From positions 1 through 64,000 of the forward strand of contig NZ_QXFM01000007.1 of assembly GCF_003584015.1 (NCBI RefSeq): a DNA stretch of 64,000 nucleotides, written 5' to 3'. The position numbers and the translations under genes are program-made. Positions 50,566 to 60,892 of the stretch are shown one piece after another. Each line of letters begins with the position of its first letter. Positions within the stretch are counted from its first letter, which is position 1. The notes under the pieces were generated by a model. That model did not search any database. It saw only the letters and a list, made by a program, of their open reading frames with translations, and was not told where the DNA came from. This DNA comes from Aurantiacibacter xanthus (lineage in GTDB: Bacteria; Pseudomonadota; Alphaproteobacteria; Sphingomonadales; Sphingomonadaceae).

Positions 50566-52239
50566 ATGAAACCGTCTGCCGCCAGCCCGCTCACCGCCGC
50601 CCAGTTGCTCGTCGCCTGCCTTGCCGAACAGGGATGCGACCGTGTGTTCACCGTCCCCGGCGAGAGCTTCCTGCCGGTGCTCGATGCGCTGGCTGAGGGT
50701 GACGCAATCGAGGTGGTGACCTGCAGGCAAGAGGGCGGCGCCGCCTTTATGGCCTGCGCCGATGGGGCGATGCGGATGCAGCCGGGCGTGGCCTTCGTCA
50801 CCCGCGGCCCCGGCGCGACCAACGCCAGCATTGGCGTGCATGTGGCGATGCAGGATTCGCAGCCGATGATCCTGTTCATCGGCGATGTGGACCGCACGAT
50901 GCGCGACCGCGAGGGCTTTCAGGAGATGGACTTCGCCGCCTTCTTCGGCCCCATCTGCAAGTGGGCCGCGCGGATCGACGATCCCGCCCGCATTCCCGAA
51001 TATGTCGCCCGCGCCTGGTCGACCGCCATTGCCGGACGCCCCGGCCCGGTGGTGCTCGCCCTGCCCGAGGACATGCTGCACGAACCCGACATCGCCGCCA
51101 CCCCGCGCCCCGCAGTGATGCGCCCGGCCCAGCCGCCATGCCCCGATGCGCTATCGGCGCTGATGGCGATGATCGGGGATGCCGCGGCTCCCGTGGCGAT
51201 TGTCGGCGGCGCGGGCTGGCACGCAAAGGCGCGCACCCACTTCACCGCCTTCGCCGAGCGGATCGGCCTGCCCGTCGCCACCGCCTTCCGCCGTCAGGAC
51301 GCACTCCGGCCGTCATCGCCGGTCTATGCGGGCAATCTCGGCTATGGCCCCAATCCGAAGCTGGTCAGCCGGATCAAGGAGGCCGATCTGGTGCTGGTGG
51401 TGGGCGCGCGGCTGGGTGAGGCGACCACCGACGGCTACAGCCTCATCACGCCCGATCATCCGGGCCAGGTGCTGATCCACGTCCACCCCGATCCCGAGGA
51501 ACTGGGCCGCGTCTATCGCACCGACCTCGCCATCTGCGCCGACCCCGCCGAGTTCTCCGAAAGCGCCGAACTGTGGGACGACGGCAGCATCATCACCTTC
51601 GATGCCGGAGCCGAGGCTCACGCCGAATGGCGCGCATGGAACACCCCGCGCGAGGAGGCGCTGTTCCCGCTCGACCTCGCCCGCGCGCTGGCGACGGCGC
51701 GCGATGTGCTTCCGGCCGATTCGATCATCTGCAACGGCGCGGGCAATTTCTCCGGCTGGTGGCACCGTTACTGGCCCTATGCCGGGTTCCCCTCACAGCT
51801 TGCCCCCACCGCTGGCGCAATGGGCTATGGCATTCCCGCAGCCGTCGCCGCCGCGCTGCGCTTTCCCGAGCGCTGCGTGGTGGCCGTCTGCGGCGACGGC
51901 GACTTCCTGATGAACGCGCAGGAGCTGGCCACCGCCGCCCAGCACGGCGCGCATATGCTGGTCATCGTGTTCGACAACTCGGCCTATGGCACGATCCGCA
52001 TGCATCAGGAGCGCGAATATCCGGGCCGCGTCTCCGCGACTCGTCTCGCCAACCCGGACTTTGCGATGATGGGTCGCAGCTACGGCGCCTGGGCCGCCAC
52101 GGTCAGCACCAACGCCGAGTTCGACGAAGCGCTGAGAGAGGCCATGCAGCACGACGGCCTGCGCCTGATCCACTGCCTGACCGACATCGAGCAGCTCAGC
52201 GCCGGCGGCGCAACGATCAGCGGGTTGCGCGGGGCCTAG
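50566..52239 (+). CDS. Thiamine-diphosphate-dependent enzyme, acetolactate-synthase-like
   Basis: This 557-residue enzyme has the three-domain ThDP fold: N-terminal pyrimidine-binding part with the catalytic Glu in VVTCRQEGGAAFMA and GPGATNASIGVHVAMQDSQPM, a middle domain, and the C-terminal diphosphate-binding motif GDGDFLMNAQELATAAQHGAHMLVIVFDNSAYGTI. It is close to ilvB/oxalyl-CoA-decarboxylase-like proteins of unknown substrate; no IlvN regulatory subunit is adjacent. The frame is open to 50470, but MKPSAASPLTAAQLLV at 50566 is the family start. Confidence 0.88.
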   Translation: MKPSAASPLTAAQLLVACLAEQGCDRVFTVPGESFLPVLDALAEGDAIEVVTCRQEGGAAFMACADGAMRMQPGVAFVTRGPGATNASIGVHVAMQDSQPMILFIGDVDRTMRDREGFQEMDFAAFFGPICKWAARIDDPARIPEYVARAWSTAIAGRPGPVVLALPEDMLHEPDIAATPRPAVMRPAQPPCPDALSALMAMIGDAAAPVAIVGGAGWHAKARTHFTAFAERIGLPVATAFRRQDALRPSSPVYAGNLGYGPNPKLVSRIKEADLVLVVGARLGEATTDGYSLITPDHPGQVLIHVHPDPEELGRVYRTDLAICADPAEFSESAELWDDGSIITFDAGAEAHAEWRAWNTPREEALFPLDLARALATARDVLPADSIICNGAGNFSGWWHRYWPYAGFPSQLAPTAGAMGYGIPAAVAAALRFPERCVVAVCGDGDFLMNAQELATAAQHGAHMLVIVFDNSAYGTIRMHQEREYPGRVSATRLANPDFAMMGRSYGAWAATVSTNAEFDEALREAMQHDGLRLIHCLTDIEQLSAGGATISGLRGA

Positions 52240-52649
52240 GCGGCCTCGCGCGACATACGCAGAATCTCGTCCCATTCCTTTACGGTCAGCTCGGCCACCG
52301 AGAGGCGTCCCAGCCGCACCAGCTCGATTCCCTCCAGCGCGGGATTGGCCTTGATCGCCTTCAGCGTAACCGGGCTCGGCACCGGCTCGACCGGCTTGAA
52401 CTTCACCGTTGGCCACTTGCCTTCAGGATCTGTCGGATCGATCAGCCCTGCCTCGCTCACCTCGGCAATGCCCACCACCTCCAAACCCTTGTTCGAATGG
52501 TAGAAAAAGGCAAGATCGCCCACCTCCATGGTGCGCAGATTGTTGGCGGCACGGTGGTTGCGAACCCCGTCCCAGACCGTCTCACCATCACGCAGCAGGT
52601 CTTCCCATGCGTATTTGAACGGTTCCGATTTGATCAGCCAGCGATGCAC
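52236..52649 (-). CDS. EVE domain protein
   Basis: This 137-residue single-domain protein has MHRWLIKSEPFKYAWEDLLRDGETVWDGVRNHRAANNLRTMEVGDLAFFYHSNKG, typical of the EVE/PUA-like fold. The fold binds modified bases in DNA or RNA. Its stop overlaps the ThDP gene's stop by 4 bases in convergent orientation. Confidence 0.92.
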   Translation of the reverse strand: MHRWLIKSEPFKYAWEDLLRDGETVWDGVRNHRAANNLRTMEVGDLAFFYHSNKGLEVVGIAEVSEAGLIDPTDPEGKWPTVKFKPVEPVPSPVTLKAIKANPALEGIELVRLGRLSVAELTVKEWDEILRMSREAA

Positions 52650-52695
52650 GTAATCAGCCCTCCTTCTAAGGGACCGGGCCTAGACGGTTGACTCT

Positions 52696-54306
52696 GTGTT
52701 CGCAATTAACCGGATGTTGAATGTGATGGGCGAGAAAGAGGCATCGCGTTTGAGGGCCTGTCGACAAGAGCTGCCTATGCATCAGCACAAGAACAAAAGC
52801 CGGACAGAGCGCCAGAGTGGCAAGGCAGATTACGATATCGTTGCCCTTGGCATTGCTACGGCGGCGATCATCCTGTTTGTGGGCACCGGCGGCAGCCTGA
52901 TGCCCAGGATCGTCAGCTCGTGGATGACCGGCACCTATTCGCCCGACATTCTGCTATCCAATGCCTTGCTGCTCAATATCGCGCTGCTGATTTTCGGCTG
53001 GCGCCGCTACAACGACCTCAACAAGGAAGTCTGCGAACGGCGGTGGGCCGAACAGCAGGCGCAGGAACTGGCCAAGATCGACCCGCTCACCGGGTGCTTT
53101 AACCGTCGCGCCGGTTTGCCCGCCATCGACCGGATGCTCTCGGAAGCTGCCGAAAGCGGCGACACGGTGGCGGTGATGGTGCTCGATCTCGACAACTTCA
53201 AGCAGGTCAACGATTTCAACGGGCATCAGTTTGGCGACCGCGTGCTCGAAGGCGTGGCCTGGCGCGTCAGCTCGGTCATACCTGCCGGAAGCATTGCGAT
53301 CCGCATGGGCGGCGACGAGTTCGCCTGCGCGATGAACTATGCCGCAGAGGCGGAATCGCGCGTTGAAGCCATTGCCACCAAGCTCATCGACGAGGTCAGG
53401 AAGCCGATCGTGCACGAAGGCGTCGAAGCCACCGTCAGCACTTCGCTCGGCATTGCCACGACCGCCGACAGCAAGGCAGACACGGCCGCTCTGAACGCCG
53501 AAGCGCTGCTCCACCGCGCCGACATCGCGATGTATCAGGCCAAAAAGCGCGGGCGCAACCGCCACTGCTGGTTCACGCCGGCTATGGAAACCGAATTCCG
53601 CCTCCGCAACGAGCTGGAAGGTGCGATCCGCCGTGGGATCACGCTTGGCGAGTTCGTCCCCTACTACGAGCAGCAGATCGACATCGCGACCGGCGAACTG
53701 GTCGGCTTCGAAATGCTGGCGCGCTGGAAATCGCCCGACTACGGCCTCGTAAGCCCGGACGTGTTCATTCCCGTCGCCGAGGAAAGCGAACTGATTGCCG
53801 ATCTTTCCGAATCGCTGATCCACCAGGCGCTGATCGACGCGAAGGACTGGGCTCCGCACCTGACGCTGTCGGTCAGCATTTCGCCTGTACAGCTGCGCGA
53901 TCCGTGGTTTGCGCAGAAGCTGCTGCACATGCTGGTCGAAACCGGCTTTCCGCCCTCGCGGCTCGGAATCGAGATCACCGAAAGCTCGCTGCACGAGAAT
54001 ATCGCGGCGGTGCGCATGATGACCACCAGCCTCAAGAATCAAGGCATCAGGATCAGCCTCGACGATTTCGGCACCGGCTATGCGAGCCTCGCCCAATTGC
54101 GCAACCTGCCGATTACCGCCGAAGGCATCGAAGCCCCCGAAGCGCTCGAAGCGCTGAAGTGCTTTGGCAAGCTCAACGGTCAGGGCTCTCTCTACGGTCG
54201 CCCCGAGGACGCCGCCACAACGCGCGAACGGCTGGCCGAGGCCGGGCTGGCCCAACCGGCATCAGCGGCCAATGAGGCTCCCATCGCTGGGCGCCTCGCC
54301 AGCTGA
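52696..54306 (+). CDS. Membrane GGDEF-EAL protein with a truncated EAL domain
   Basis: This protein of up to 536 residues has two N-terminal membrane helices (about 45-110), then a GGDEF domain (about 130-300) with the intact active site GGDEF at 205-209, so it should make cyclic di-GMP. In the EAL domain, the EAL signature is EML at 339-341. The segment between DDFGTG (about 456) and ITAEGIE is missing: RNLP (residues 469-472) runs directly into ITAEGIE, whereas relatives have about 45 residues including KIDRSF. Catalytic Asp and Lys are therefore gone and phosphodiesterase activity is unlikely. The start is uncertain (GTG 52696 or ATG 52714/52777). Confidence 0.85.
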   Translation: MFAINRMLNVMGEKEASRLRACRQELPMHQHKNKSRTERQSGKADYDIVALGIATAAIILFVGTGGSLMPRIVSSWMTGTYSPDILLSNALLLNIALLIFGWRRYNDLNKEVCERRWAEQQAQELAKIDPLTGCFNRRAGLPAIDRMLSEAAESGDTVAVMVLDLDNFKQVNDFNGHQFGDRVLEGVAWRVSSVIPAGSIAIRMGGDEFACAMNYAAEAESRVEAIATKLIDEVRKPIVHEGVEATVSTSLGIATTADSKADTAALNAEALLHRADIAMYQAKKRGRNRHCWFTPAMETEFRLRNELEGAIRRGITLGEFVPYYEQQIDIATGELVGFEMLARWKSPDYGLVSPDVFIPVAEESELIADLSESLIHQALIDAKDWAPHLTLSVSISPVQLRDPWFAQKLLHMLVETGFPPSRLGIEITESSLHENIAAVRMMTTSLKNQGIRISLDDFGTGYASLAQLRNLPITAEGIEAPEALEALKCFGKLNGQGSLYGRPEDAATTRERLAEAGLAQPASAANEAPIAGRLAS

Positions 54307-54365
54307 CCGGTTTACCGGCAGCACAGCCATTGCCACCGGGCGGCGCGCGCCCTACTTGCGCGGAG

Positions 54366-55175
54366 ATGCGCGTAGAATTCACCAAGATGCATGGGTTAGG
54401 CAACGATTTCGTGGTCATCGACGACCGCGCCGATCGCCTGCCCGCCTTCACGCCCGAACGGGTGCGGATGCTGGCCGACCGCCATGTCGGGATCGGCTGC
54501 GACCAGTTCATCCTGCTGAAGCCGAGCGCCGATGCCACCTGCCGCATGGTCATCCACAATGCCGATGGCGGCGAGGTCGAGGCCTGCGGCAATGCCAGCC
54601 GCGCGGTCGGCCTGTTGCTGGGAGAACCGGCCACGCTCCAAACCCTCGGCGGCACGATTGCCACCCGCCCCGACAGCGCCGGGATCAGCGTCGATATGGG
54701 CGAGCCGCGCCTGGGCTGGGACGAAATCCCGCTCGCCTATGCGATGGACACGCTGGCCATGCCGCTCGGCTGGGACGAGCTGGAGCAGCCCGTCGCGGTG
54801 AATGTCGGCAATCCCCATGCGATTTTCTTCGTGCCCGACTGCGACGCGGTGCCGCTCGAGCAGCTTGGCCCGCAGATCGAGCACGACGCCGTGTTCCCCG
54901 AGCGGGTAAACGTCAACGTCGCCACCGTGGTGGGCCGCGAGACGATCCGCCTGCGCGTGTGGGAGCGCGGTGTCGGCCTCACCCGCGCCTGCGGCACTGG
55001 CGCCTGCGCCACCGCCGTTGCGGCCATGCGGCGCGGGCTGACGGAACGTGAAGTAACGGTGATCCTCCCCGGCGGTCCGCTGCGGATCGGCTGGGGCGCA
55101 GACAACCGCATCACCATGACCGGCCCCGCCACGGTCAGCTTTCGCGGCAGCTTCGCCTGGGACGACTTCGCTTGA
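54366..55175 (+). CDS. dapF: Diaminopimelate epimerase
   Basis: This 269-residue enzyme of lysine and peptidoglycan precursor synthesis is PLP-independent. Its two catalytic cysteines lie in EACGNASRAVG and RACGTGACATA. MRVEFTKMHGLGNDFVVID at 54366 is the family start. It overlaps mtaB by 4 bases (TTGA), and mtaB overlaps ftsY the same way, forming one operon. Confidence 0.95.
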   Translation: MRVEFTKMHGLGNDFVVIDDRADRLPAFTPERVRMLADRHVGIGCDQFILLKPSADATCRMVIHNADGGEVEACGNASRAVGLLLGEPATLQTLGGTIATRPDSAGISVDMGEPRLGWDEIPLAYAMDTLAMPLGWDELEQPVAVNVGNPHAIFFVPDCDAVPLEQLGPQIEHDAVFPERVNVNVATVVGRETIRLRVWERGVGLTRACGTGACATAVAAMRRGLTEREVTVILPGGPLRIGWGADNRITMTGPATVSFRGSFAWDDFA

Positions 55176-56350
55176 ACGCAGCGCCTGAAGTTATCTCGCT
55201 GGGTTGCCGCCTGAACATCGCCGAAAGCGAGCGTATCCGCGCGCTGGTGGCGGGCGAAGGCAATCTGGTGGTGGTCAATTCCTGCGCTGTCACCTCGGAG
55301 GCCGTGCGCCAGACCCGGCAGGCGATCCGCCGCGCGCGCCGCGCCCATCCCGATGCGCGCCTGCTCGTCACCGGCTGCGCCGCCGATATCGAGCGCCAGC
55401 AGCTCGCCGCCATGCCCGAGGTCGACGGCCTGATCGCCAATGCCGACAAGCTCGACGCGCGCGCCTGGAACGTGCCCGAGCCCGAGCGCACCCCTCCGCC
55501 GCTGCACACCCGCGCCTTTATCGCGGTGCAGAACGGCTGCGACCACGCCTGCACCTTCTGCGTCATCCCACAAGGGCGCGGCGCGAGCCGCTCGCTGAGC
55601 GTGGCCGAGGTTCTGCGCGAGGTCGAGGAACACCTCACTCAGGGTGCGCCCGAGGTGGTACTGACCGGGGTCGACCTCACCAGCTGGGGTCATGACCTGC
55701 CCGGAGCGCCATCGCTCGGCACATTGGTCCGCGCGCTGCTCGATGCCTTCCCGCAGCTCCAACGCCTGCGCCTGTCCTCGCTCGACGGGATCGAGATCGA
55801 CGGCGAGCTGTTCGATCTTATCGCCCACGAGCACCGGGTGATGCCGCATGTCCACCTCTCCTTGCAGCACGGGGCGGACCTCATCCTCAAGCGCATGAAG
55901 CGCCGCCACAGCCGTGCACAAGCGCTCGATCTGGTCGCCCGGCTCAAGGCCGCGCGGCCCGAAATCGCCGTGGGCGCCGACATTATCGCCGGCTTTCCCA
56001 CCGAGACCGACGCCCACCATGCCGACAACCTGTCGATCATCGCCGAGCTGCCGGTCGTCCACGGCCACGTGTTTCCCTATTCGCCCCGCCCCGGCACGCC
56101 TGCCGCGCGCATGCCGCAGGTCGCAAAGCCGGTGATCCGCCAACGCGCGGCAGAACTGCGCGAGGCCGTCGCCGCAGCGCGCCAGCAATGGCTCGCCAGC
56201 CTTGTGGGCGAACGGCTATCCGTCCTTACCGAAAGCGACGGCACCGGCTATGCTGGCAACTTCGCCCGCGTGCAGCTACCGCAGGGCACCGCGCGCGGCA
56301 CGATTATCGCCATAACTCCCACCCAAGTGACAGAAGGCCTGCTGGTTTGA
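55172..56350 (+). CDS. mtaB: tRNA t6A37 methylthiotransferase MtaB
   Basis: This 392-residue radical-SAM enzyme adds the methylthio group to t6A37 of tRNA. It shows the UPF0004 N-terminal cysteines (SLGCRLNIAE, NSCAVTSEA, VTGCAA), the radical-SAM triad in NGCDHACTFCVIPQGRG and a C-terminal TRAM domain. The TTG start overlaps the dapF stop; the downstream TTGA overlaps ftsY. Confidence 0.93.
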   Translation: MNAAPEVISLGCRLNIAESERIRALVAGEGNLVVVNSCAVTSEAVRQTRQAIRRARRAHPDARLLVTGCAADIERQQLAAMPEVDGLIANADKLDARAWNVPEPERTPPPLHTRAFIAVQNGCDHACTFCVIPQGRGASRSLSVAEVLREVEEHLTQGAPEVVLTGVDLTSWGHDLPGAPSLGTLVRALLDAFPQLQRLRLSSLDGIEIDGELFDLIAHEHRVMPHVHLSLQHGADLILKRMKRRHSRAQALDLVARLKAARPEIAVGADIIAGFPTETDAHHADNLSIIAELPVVHGHVFPYSPRPGTPAARMPQVAKPVIRQRAAELREAVAAARQQWLASLVGERLSVLTESDGTGYAGNFARVQLPQGTARGTIIAITPTQVTEGLLV

Positions 56351-57276
56351 CCGATAGCGCTCCGTCCTGGTCGCAGAAGCTGTTCGGCGGCTTCCGCAAG
56401 ACCTCCGAACGCCTTGCCGACAACCTCACCGGGGTGGTCGGCTCGGCCACGCTCGACAACGCCACGCTCGACGAGGTCGAGGATGCGCTGATCCTGTCGG
56501 ACCTCGGCCCCTCGGCCGCCGCGCGCATCCGCGCCAAGCTGGCGGAAAAACGCTTCGGCCTTACCATCACCGAGCAGCAGCTGAAGGAGGCGGTAGCCGA
56601 AGAGATCGCCGCGATCCTGCGCCCCGTAGCCAAGCCATTGGAGGTGACCGCCTTCCCGCGCCCGCAGGTGATCCTCGTGATCGGGGTCAACGGCTCGGGC
56701 AAGACCACCACCATCGCCAAGCTCGCGCACTGGTTTCAGGAGGACGATTATGGCGTGCTGCTGGCCGCGGGCGATACTTTTCGCGCGGCCGCCATCGGCC
56801 AGCTGAAGGTCTGGGCCGAGCGCATCGGCGCGCCGATCATCACCGGCCCCGAGGGCGGCGACCCGGCCTCGATCGTGTTCGATGCGGTGAAGCAGGCGAC
56901 CGACACCGGGATCGACGCGCTGGTGGTCGACACCGCCGGACGGCTTCAGAACAAGCGCGAGCTGATGGACGAGCTGGCCAAGATCCGCCGCGTGCTCGGC
57001 CGCCTCAACCCCGAGGCGCCGCATGACGTGGTGCTGGTGCTCGATGCGACCAACGGGCAAAACGCGCTGTCGCAGATCGAGATCTTCAAGGAGGTGGCGG
57101 GCGTCACCGGGCTGATCATGACCAAGCTCGACGGCACCGCGCGCGGCGGCGTGCTGGTGGCGGCGGCGGAGCAATATGGCCTGCCGATCCATGCCATCGG
57201 CGTGGGCGAGAAACTCGACGACCTGCGCCCGTTCGACCCCGATCTGGTCGCCCGCGTGATTGCCGGGGTGGCCTGA
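56347..57276 (+). CDS. ftsY: Signal recognition particle receptor FtsY
   Basis: This 310-residue SRP-receptor GTPase has an N domain (SWSQKLFGGFRKTSERLADN) and a G domain with the P-loop GVNGSGKTT, DTAGR and TKLDGTARGG. The acidic A domain is largely missing, as in many alphaproteobacteria. The start is a TTG overlapping the mtaB stop, supported by the frame and by family alignment. Confidence 0.95.
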   Translation: MTDSAPSWSQKLFGGFRKTSERLADNLTGVVGSATLDNATLDEVEDALILSDLGPSAAARIRAKLAEKRFGLTITEQQLKEAVAEEIAAILRPVAKPLEVTAFPRPQVILVIGVNGSGKTTTIAKLAHWFQEDDYGVLLAAGDTFRAAAIGQLKVWAERIGAPIITGPEGGDPASIVFDAVKQATDTGIDALVVDTAGRLQNKRELMDELAKIRRVLGRLNPEAPHDVVLVLDATNGQNALSQIEIFKEVAGVTGLIMTKLDGTARGGVLVAAAEQYGLPIHAIGVGEKLDDLRPFDPDLVARVIAGVA

Positions 57277-57298
57277 GGCTGATTAAAGAATACACACC

Positions 57299-57386
57299 GT
57301 TCGCCCTGAGCCTGTCGAAGGGCTGCTTTTCTTTCAGCGCTTCAGGCGGAAGAAAGGGCAATCCTTCGACAAGCTCAGGATGAGCG
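57299..57386. repeat. Inverted pair of REP-like elements after ftsY
   Basis: GTTCGCCCTGAGCCTGTCGA (57299-57318) faces TCGACAAGCTCAGGATGAGC (57365-57384). They can pair into a long hairpin and may serve as the transcription terminator of dapF-mtaB-ftsY. The same family is found inside the IS3 orfB at 16954-16983. Confidence 0.8.
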
Positions 57387-57408
57387 GACTAGAGATTGTT
57401 GGGATAGC

Positions 57409-58056
57409 ATGACCACCGAAGCCCCCAGGAAAAAACCTGCCAGCGGCTGGCTCAACGTCGCGGTCGACTACGGCCCGCTGCTGGTGTTCTTCCTCGCCTA
57501 CAAATGGTTCGCGCCCGATGGCGAGGATGCAGCGGGCGAAATCCTCGCCGTGGTCAAAGGCACCGGCGCCTTCATCGTCGCCTCGCTCGTGGCGCTGGCG
57601 GTGAGCAAGTTGCGGCTCGGCAAGATCAGCCCGATGCTGTGGCTGTCGACCGTGCTGATCGTCGGCTTCGGCGCGCTGACCATCTACTTTCAGGACGAAC
57701 GCTTCATCGAATGGAAGCCGACCGTGATCTATCTCGGCTTCGGGGTGATGCTGCTGGGCGGCTGGCTGAAGGGCAAGGCTCTGCTCAAGGTGCTGCTCGA
57801 AACTGCCTTCGAGGGGCTGAGCGACGAAGGCTGGCTCAAGCTCAGCCGCAACTGGGGGATATTCTTCCTGTTCCTCGCCGTGCTGAACACCGTGCTGCTT
57901 TACACGCTGAGCTTTGAAAGCTGGCTGGCCGCGAAGCTGTGGCTGTTCATGCCGCTATCGTTCCTGTTCACCTTCACCCAGATCCCGATGCTGTTGAAGC
58001 ACGGGCTGTCGCTGGGCGATGAAGAGGAAGTCGTGCAGAACCCACCGCACGAGTAA
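57409..58056 (+). CDS. yciB: Inner-membrane septation protein A (YciB/IspZ)
   Basis: This protein of 215 residues has about five membrane helices: YGPLLVFFLAYKWF, TGAFIVASLVALAVSKL, MLWLSTVLIVGFGALTIYF, FQDERFIEWKPTVIYLGFGVMLLGGWLKGKALLKVLL and LSRNWGIFFLFLAVLNTVLLY. The motif FIEWKPTVIY is diagnostic of YciB. The family affects cell division and envelope shape. It often follows ftsY in alphaproteobacteria. Confidence 0.93.
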   Translation: MTTEAPRKKPASGWLNVAVDYGPLLVFFLAYKWFAPDGEDAAGEILAVVKGTGAFIVASLVALAVSKLRLGKISPMLWLSTVLIVGFGALTIYFQDERFIEWKPTVIYLGFGVMLLGGWLKGKALLKVLLETAFEGLSDEGWLKLSRNWGIFFLFLAVLNTVLLYTLSFESWLAAKLWLFMPLSFLFTFTQIPMLLKHGLSLGDEEEVVQNPPHE

Positions 58057-58186
58057 TTGCACGCATCCGTTCGTCCTGAGGAGGGCTCGAAGCCGCAGGC
58101 TGAGTGCCCAAGTGGCAGCGCGTGTGGTTCGAGACGGGGTTCGGCCTTCGCCCTCACCCCCTCCGCACCACGAACGGGATTTGATC

Positions 58187-60079
58187 CTAGATCTCGACCT
58201 GGCTGCCCAGTTCCACCACGCGGTTCGTCGGCAGGCCGAAGAACTCCATCGCTGTGGTCGAGTTGCGCATCATCCACGCAAACAGCTTCTCGCGCCAGAC
58301 CATCATCCCCGGCTTGTCCGCCGACAGCAGCGTCTGCCGCGAGAGGAAGAAGCTCGTCTTCATCATATCGAACGGACCGCCGCATATCTGCTGGTTGCCG
58401 AGCGCCTGCGGCACGTTGGTCTCTTCCATGAAGCCATAGTGCAGCGTGACCCGGTAGAACCCGTCGCCCAGTTCCATCACCTCGACCCGCGATTCCGGAT
58501 CGACATAGGGCGTATCGGCAATTCTCACCGTCAGCACCACCACCCGGTCATGCAGCACCTTGTTGTGCTTGATGTTGTGCAGCAGCGCCGAGGGCGTGCC
58601 GGCTGTCGCCGAATCGAGGAAGATCGCCGTACCCTCCACCCGCGCCGTGCTCGACCGGGCCGACTTGGCGAAAATATCGAGCGGCAGCGAGAACTCGCTC
58701 ATCCGCTGGCGCATCAGCTTGCGCCCCTTCGCCCAGGTGGTGAGCAGGGTGAAGGCGATGGCACCGATCATCAGCGGGAACCAGCCGCCATCGGCAACCT
58801 TGGTAAGGTTGGCCATGAAATAGGCCCCGTCGACGATCAGGAACAGCACCACCACGGGCGCGGCCATCCACCACTTCCACTTCCACACGCTGACGAACAG
58901 CACCGCCATCAGCAGCGTGTCGATCGTCATCGCCCCGGTCACCGCGATGCCATAGGCGCTCGCCAGGTTGGACGACTTCTGAAAGAACAGCACCAGCAGG
59001 ATCACCCCGCACATCAGCGCCCAGTTGATCACCGGGATATAGATCTGGCCGTGGTGCTCGTCGCTGGTGTGGCGGATCGACAGGCGTGGCACGAAGCCGA
59101 GCTGAACCGCCTGATGGGTGATCGAGAAGGCCCCCGAGATCACTGCCTGGCTGGCGATGAAGGTGGCGCAGGTGGCCAGAATCACCAGCGGCAGGCGATA
59201 GGCCTCGGGCGCAAGATAGAAGAACGGGTTGAGGATCGCTTCCTCGGCCGCCGCATCGCCCAGCCCGATGATCATCGCGCCCTGCCCGAAGTAGTTGAGC
59301 AGCAGGCACGGCATCACATAGCCGAACCACGACAGCCGCATCGGCCCGCGCCCGAAATGACCCATATCGGAATAGAGCGCCTCCGCGCCCGTCACCGCCA
59401 GCACCACCGAGCCGAGCGCGAGGAAGGCGAACCACTTGTCGATGAGGAAGAACTGGTAGGCGTACCAGGGGTTCAATGCCCACAGGATCTGCGGGCTCTG
59501 CGCGATGTACCAGATGCCCAGCAGCGCCAGCACGAGGAAATAGAGCCCCATCACCGGCGCAAACATTGCCCCGACCTTGGCCGTGCCGCGCTTTTGCAGA
59601 ATAAACAGCGCGATCAGCAGCACCAGCGCGATGGGAATCACCAGATCGTCAAGCCGGCTGTCGACCACGGCCAGACCCTCGACCGCCGACAACACCGAGA
59701 CTGCCGGGGTAATCATCGAATCGCCGTAGAACAGCGCGGTCGCCGCCACGCCCAGCAGCACCACCAGCCAGCTATGCTTCGACTTGCCGACATGGCGCGA
59801 CAGCAATGCCACCAGCGCCAGCGAGCCGCCCTCGCCCTTGTTGTCGGCGCTCATCAGGATGGTGACGTATTGCAGCGACACCACGATGGTCATCGACCAG
59901 AAGATCAGGCTCAGCACACCGAAGATGTGAATATCGTCGATCGGCAGGTGATGGGCACCACGAAAGGTCTCGCGGAACGCATAGAGCGGCGAGGTGCCAA
60001 TATCGCCGAACACGATGCCCACGGCACCGACAGCGAGTTTCAGCTTGGCACTGGTGCGGTTGGACCCGGCTACGCTCAT
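58187..60079 (-). CDS. kup: Potassium uptake protein Kup
   Basis: This low-affinity K+ transporter of 630 residues has 12 helices. The start [26 protein letters not shown] and [18 protein letters not shown] are family signatures, followed by a cytoplasmic C-terminal tail. It is convergent with yciB. Confidence 0.96.
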   Translation of the reverse strand: MSVAGSNRTSAKLKLAVGAVGIVFGDIGTSPLYAFRETFRGAHHLPIDDIHIFGVLSLIFWSMTIVVSLQYVTILMSADNKGEGGSLALVALLSRHVGKSKHSWLVVLLGVAATALFYGDSMITPAVSVLSAVEGLAVVDSRLDDLVIPIALVLLIALFILQKRGTAKVGAMFAPVMGLYFLVLALLGIWYIAQSPQILWALNPWYAYQFFLIDKWFAFLALGSVVLAVTGAEALYSDMGHFGRGPMRLSWFGYVMPCLLLNYFGQGAMIIGLGDAAAEEAILNPFFYLAPEAYRLPLVILATCATFIASQAVISGAFSITHQAVQLGFVPRLSIRHTSDEHHGQIYIPVINWALMCGVILLVLFFQKSSNLASAYGIAVTGAMTIDTLLMAVLFVSVWKWKWWMAAPVVVLFLIVDGAYFMANLTKVADGGWFPLMIGAIAFTLLTTWAKGRKLMRQRMSEFSLPLDIFAKSARSSTARVEGTAIFLDSATAGTPSALLHNIKHNKVLHDRVVVLTVRIADTPYVDPESRVEVMELGDGFYRVTLHYGFMEETNVPQALGNQQICGGPFDMMKTSFFLSRQTLLSADKPGMMVWREKLFAWMMRNSTTAMEFFGLPTNRVVELGSQVEI

Positions 60080-60172
60080 CGAGAAAATCGACTCATGTCG
60101 CTTGTGTGCAAATGCGAAGAGCGCCGCTTAGCAGTGTGGCAAACCCGGTGCAATCGCGGGCAGCTCATGTGT

Positions 60173-60892
60173 CTAAGGCGCGGACGAAGCGGGAGAAACG
60201 GGCGCAGAAGGGGCCGCAGGCACCCCAGACTCGGCAGCCGCGCTGCGTTCCTGTTCCATTTGCTGCGAGACAGCGGTCAGCATCGCATCGAGCCGCTCAA
60301 GCTGCTGGGCAACGATCTCCCGCCCGGTGGCACCTTCGGGTGCGGCCGCCAGCGAATCGGCCCAGACCTGCCGTGCCTCGGCAAACCGCCCCTGCCGAAT
60401 CAGCGCCACACCGAGAAAGTAATTGGGCGCAAGATGCCTGGGCTTCAGCTCGGCCGCCTGCCGATAGGCATAGAGCGCGGGCACCGTCAGCACGCCGTCG
60501 GCATGTTCGACCAGCGCATTGCCCTCGGCAATCCAGGCTTCGAAATCCTGCGGGTTCTTGCGCGTTACCGAGGCCAGCAGCTGCGCCGCCTGCTCATAGC
60601 GCCCCTCGCGGGCAAGGGCATCGGCGGTAACGATAAAATCGGCGCGCGAATGCTCGTCTTTGGCGAGCAGATCGCGGCGCACCTCGACGACGTCGAACAG
60701 CGGATTGCTCCTGTCCTCGCCCGCAACCTTGGGCGCGCTGGGCAAACCGGGGCTGGCCTGAAGCGCATAGCCCGCAAGGCCGACGGCAAGCGCCGCCAGC
60801 AGGCTCGACCACAGGCCCTTCTCGATCCTGAACAGCACCACACCGGCAGCAAAGGCCAGCGCGGCAAGCGCAATGACGACCAGCCAGATCAT
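60173..60892 (-). CDS. ccmI: Cytochrome c-type biogenesis protein CcmI (TPR)
   Basis: This 239-residue protein has two N-terminal helices, then a TPR region (YEQAAQLLASVTRKNPQDFEAWIAEGNAL, FAEARQVWADSLAAAP). It holds apocytochrome c for heme attachment. It overlaps ccmH by 4 bases (ATGA). The longer frame to 61138 is not used. Confidence 0.9.
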   Translation of the reverse strand: MIWLVVIALAALAFAAGVVLFRIEKGLWSSLLAALAVGLAGYALQASPGLPSAPKVAGEDRSNPLFDVVEVRRDLLAKDEHSRADFIVTADALAREGRYEQAAQLLASVTRKNPQDFEAWIAEGNALVEHADGVLTVPALYAYRQAAELKPRHLAPNYFLGVALIRQGRFAEARQVWADSLAAAPEGATGREIVAQQLERLDAMLTAVSQQMEQERSAAAESGVPAAPSAPVSPASSAP

